Positions 62,173-64,000 of a stretch of 64,000 nucleotides of DNA are shown in pieces. This DNA is from Porphyrobacter sp. HT-58-2 (GTDB lineage: Bacteria > Pseudomonadota > Alphaproteobacteria > Sphingomonadales > Sphingomonadaceae), in contig NZ_CP022600.1 of the NCBI RefSeq assembly GCF_002952215.1, positions 310,001 to 374,000 of the forward strand. The letters run 5' to 3'. A program made the translations under genes and the position numbers. Below the pieces are notes generated by a model. That model was not told the origin of the DNA. It saw nothing but the letters and a program-made list of their open reading frames with translations, and made no database searches. Every line of letters starts with the position of its first letter. Within the stretch, counting starts at the first letter, position 1.

Positions 62173-63140
62173 CAGGCGGTCTCCTCCAGCACGTCCTTGT
62201 AGATTTCATCGGTATCCGGCAGCGGCGCGGCCAGAGCATGTTCGACCGCAGCATTGATCTGCGCGTCGATATCGGCAACGATGGCGTCCAGTTCCTCCTC
62301 GGTGAACTGGTGCTCCAGCATCACCTTGCGCAGCTTGGGCAGCGGGTCTTCGGCCTTCATCTCGGCGATGTGCTCGGGCGGCATGTAGCTGAAGTCGCTG
62401 CCGAAGAAGTGGCCCATCATACGGTAGCACATGGCTTCGACCAGCGTCGGGCCTTCGCCGCGCCGCGCCCGGTCGACCGCTTCCTTCACCGCGGGGTAGA
62501 TCTGGTGGACATCATTCCCGTCCACCGTCACCCCCGGCATCCCGTAGCCTGCCGCACGGCTGGCGATATTGGGGCTGTCGGTGTGATCGGCGTAAGCCGT
62601 GTGTTCGCCGTAGCGGTTGTTCTGGCACAGGAACACGACCGGCAGCTTGTAGAGCTGGGCCATGTTCATCGCTTCGTGGAAGCCGCCGATATTGGCCGCC
62701 CCGTCACCAAAGCTCACCAGCGTCACGCGCCCGTCGCCGTTGTTCTGGCTCGCCATGGCAAGGCCGTTGGCGATGGGGAGGCCCGATCCGACCACGCCGG
62801 TCGTCACCATGATGCCGGTTTCCGGATCGGTGATGTGCATGGTGCCACCCTTGCCCTTGCAGGTGCCGGTCGCCTTGCCGAGGCATTCGCCCCACCACTT
62901 TTCCATCGGGATGCCCTTGGCGGTCTGCTCGCCCTGCCCGCGATAGGTGCAGACGACGTAATCGTCCTGTTCCAGCGCCGCCATCGCCGCCGCCGAGACC
63001 AGCTCCTGCCCGCGCACGCAGTAATACATCACCGCCACCTTGCCGCCCATCAGCAGTTCGCGGAACTTCTCGTCGGTGCGGTTCACCTTCATCGTGCGGG
63101 TGTAGATGTCGAGCAGCTTATCGCGGTCGATTTGCGCCAT
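62172..63140 (-). CDS. alpha-ketoacid dehydrogenase E1 alpha subunit (TPP-dependent)
   Basis: This is a 322-residue E1 alpha of the acetoin/pyruvate dehydrogenase type. The TPP motif is [19 protein letters not shown] (145-163) to CQNN (172-175). Other marks are [30 protein letters not shown] and [20 protein letters not shown]. It decarboxylates a 2-oxoacid or acetoin-like substrate and passes the acyl group to a lipoyl arm. GAGGTGACACACATG gives a good ribosome-binding site for 63140; an in-frame extension would cross the dispersed repeat. It overlaps E1 beta by one base. Confidence 0.94.
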   Translation of the reverse strand: MAQIDRDKLLDIYTRTMKVNRTDEKFRELLMGGKVAVMYYCVRGQELVSAAAMAALEQDDYVVCTYRGQGEQTAKGIPMEKWWGECLGKATGTCKGKGGTMHITDPETGIMVTTGVVGSGLPIANGLAMASQNNGDGRVTLVSFGDGAANIGGFHEAMNMAQLYKLPVVFLCQNNRYGEHTAYADHTDSPNIASRAAGYGMPGVTVDGNDVHQIYPAVKEAVDRARRGEGPTLVEAMCYRMMGHFFGSDFSYMPPEHIAEMKAEDPLPKLRKVMLEHQFTEEELDAIVADIDAQINAAVEHALAAPLPDTDEIYKDVLEETA

Positions 63141-63160
63141 GTGTGTCACCTCAAAAATTG

Positions 63161-63226
63161 CCGTTCGTGTCGAGCGAAGTCGAGACACCTCGCGCCAAGC
63201 CCCTCGACTACGCTCGAGGCGAACGG
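63161..63226. repeat. 66-bp dispersed palindromic repeat, copy 3
   Basis: This copy lies between the SDR stop (63237) and E1 alpha. Its arms match copy 1 (TCGAGCGAAGTCGAGA, one mismatch with the right arm). All three copies have the same orientation on the plus strand. Confidence 0.87.
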
Positions 63227-63236
63227 AGGTTTGCTC

Positions 63237-64000
63237 TTAAAATTGGACGCGCTGGGTGAACCCGCCATCCACCACCAGATTCGCGCCGGTCATGTAAGGC
63301 ACCGCCGGGCTCGCCACGAAGACGATTGCCTTGGCGACCTCGACCGGCTCGCCGAAGCGGCCCGTGGGCATCTTGGCGAGGGTCGCGTCGAACAGCGGCT
63401 TCATGTGCTCCTCGATCACTTCCCAGTTGCCGCCCTTGTAATAGATCGCGCCGGGGCTGACGGTGTTCACCCGGATGCCCTTGGGCGCCAAGGCCTGCGA
63501 AAGCTGCGAGGCATAGGTGATCAGCGCCGCCTTGATCGCGTTGAAGGGGTTGGGGGCGATGAAGGTTTCGAGCGCGGCGGTGGAGGACAGCATCACGATC
63601 GATCCGGTGCCTGAGGCTTCGAGATAGGGCGTCAGCGTCTCGACCGCAAAAGCCGCGCCTTTCAGGTCCATGTCGAGGCACGCCTGCCAGTCCCCCGCCC
63701 CGCCGGTGCCGGACGCGCTGGCAGTGTGGACGAAGATATCGCATCCGCCGAGTTCCGCGACGGCCTTTTCCAGCCACGCCTGATAGGCTTCAGTGCCGCT
63801 CGCCATGTCGAAGACTTCGGCAAAGACCTTGCCGGGACCTGCGGCATCGATCTCGGCCTTGGCGGCTTCGATCTTGTCTTCCTTGCGGGAGAAGAAGGCG
63901 ACATCCGCGCCCTCGGCGGCGAAGAGCTTCAGCGATTGGAGGCCAAGGCCATGCGCCCCGCCGTTCATGATGACTTTCTTGCCCTTCAATCCCAGATCCA
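63237..64000 (-). CDS. SDR-family protein with Phe in place of the catalytic Tyr (start at or beyond window edge)
   Basis: At least 254 residues of an SDR fold. A TTG at 63989 could start it, but the frame stays open to the window end with DLGLKGKKVIMNGG, and a start just beyond 64000 is more likely. The cofactor motif is GGAHGLG in place of TGxxxGIG, NNAG is replaced by HTAS, and the catalytic Tyr is Phe149 (numbered from the TTG) in PNPFNAIKAAL, with Lys153 retained. Ser135/136 is present. The C-terminus NLVVDGGFTQRVQF is standard. It may be a non-classical reductase or a binding protein. It leads into the E1/lipoyl genes. Confidence 0.85.
   Translation of the reverse strand, partial: DLGLKGKKVIMNGGAHGLGLQSLKLFAAEGADVAFFSRKEDKIEAAKAEIDAAGPGKVFAEVFDMASGTEAYQAWLEKAVAELGGCDIFVHTASASGTGGAGDWQACLDMDLKGAAFAVETLTPYLEASGTGSIVMLSSTAALETFIAPNPFNAIKAALITYASQLSQALAPKGIRVNTVSPGAIYYKGGNWEVIEEHMKPLFDATLAKMPTGRFGEPVEVAKAIVFVASPAVPYMTGANLVVDGGFTQRVQF

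Overview
This 64 kb window is high-GC, gene-dense chromosomal DNA from an alphaproteobacterium, most likely a sphingomonad of the Erythrobacteraceae type. The evidence is a CtrA cell-cycle regulator with GANTC sites upstream, a DUF4167 protein beside prfA-prmC, a two-domain MaeB, a bacterial Cdc48, GluQ, TonB-dependent receptor architecture and many ATGA/TGATG gene overlaps. I see no rRNA, prophage, insertion sequence or CRISPR array. Two perfect parS palindromes about 22 kb apart (23911 and 45849) and scattered DnaA-box-like sites suggest the window lies in the origin-proximal, ParB-loaded part of the chromosome.

Layout. 1-0.6 kb: glnK-amtB behind a textbook sigma-54 promoter. 0.9-9.4 kb: an alpha/beta hydrolase, prfC, an SDR, pheS-pheT, a frameshifted AraC regulator and rpmI-rplT. 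9.6-14.3 kb: a four-gene MacAB-TolC-like efflux operon. 14.5-18.3 kb: HNH endonuclease, gluQ, a HIG1-like protein, a PduO-type adenosyltransferase and a 3-hydroxyacyl-CoA dehydrogenase. 18.4-25.5 kb: mutS, maeB, parS, trmB, ctrA. 25.7-29.5 kb: rpoN, lptB, ppa. 29.7-36.9 kb: hisS, prfA, prmC, DUF4167, lnt, metK. 36.9-38.5 kb: two small membrane proteins and a GbsR/MarR-type regulator linked by a shared palindromic operator. 38.5-43 kb: a tightly coupled CoA-transferase operon with an HAD-like lipoprotein gene between the two transferase subunits. 43-49 kb: an unusual 0.5 kb intergenic region, a Cdc48-type AAA+ ATPase, the second parS and polA. 49-57.4 kb: a small Ala/Glu lipoprotein, a class A beta-lactamase-fold protein lacking the usual Glu166, a DUF305-LVIVD fusion, a LON-domain protein, CnoX, tRNA-Gly and a TonB receptor with an acidic metal-binding loop. 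57.4-64 kb: a saccharopine-dehydrogenase-like protein, dcd, a sterol-desaturase-family protein, and a TPP/lipoyl operon (SDR, E1 alpha, frameshifted E1 beta, stand-alone lipoyl domain, SnoaL-like protein) without a catalytic E2.

The genes form short functional blocks rather than one pathway. RpoN, encoded at 25.7-27.2 kb, should drive the nitrogen operon at the left edge. CtrA, ParB/parS and DnaA-type signals tie the centre to cell-cycle control. The acyl-CoA genes (CoA transferase, CaiB-like transferase, hydroxyacyl-CoA dehydrogenase, alpha-ketoacid dehydrogenase) point to fatty, keto or aromatic acid catabolism.

The most unexplained structures are non-coding. One is a pair of 98-bp elements directly 3' of ctrA and ppa that keep their framework while two stems change compensatorily. 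A second is a run of about 90 bp upstream of cdc48 with GCA steps phased at about 10 bp, followed by an orphan terminator. A third is a dispersed 66-bp palindromic repeat present three times. Coordinates are from direct reading; no similarity search was run, so family names rest on motif recognition.
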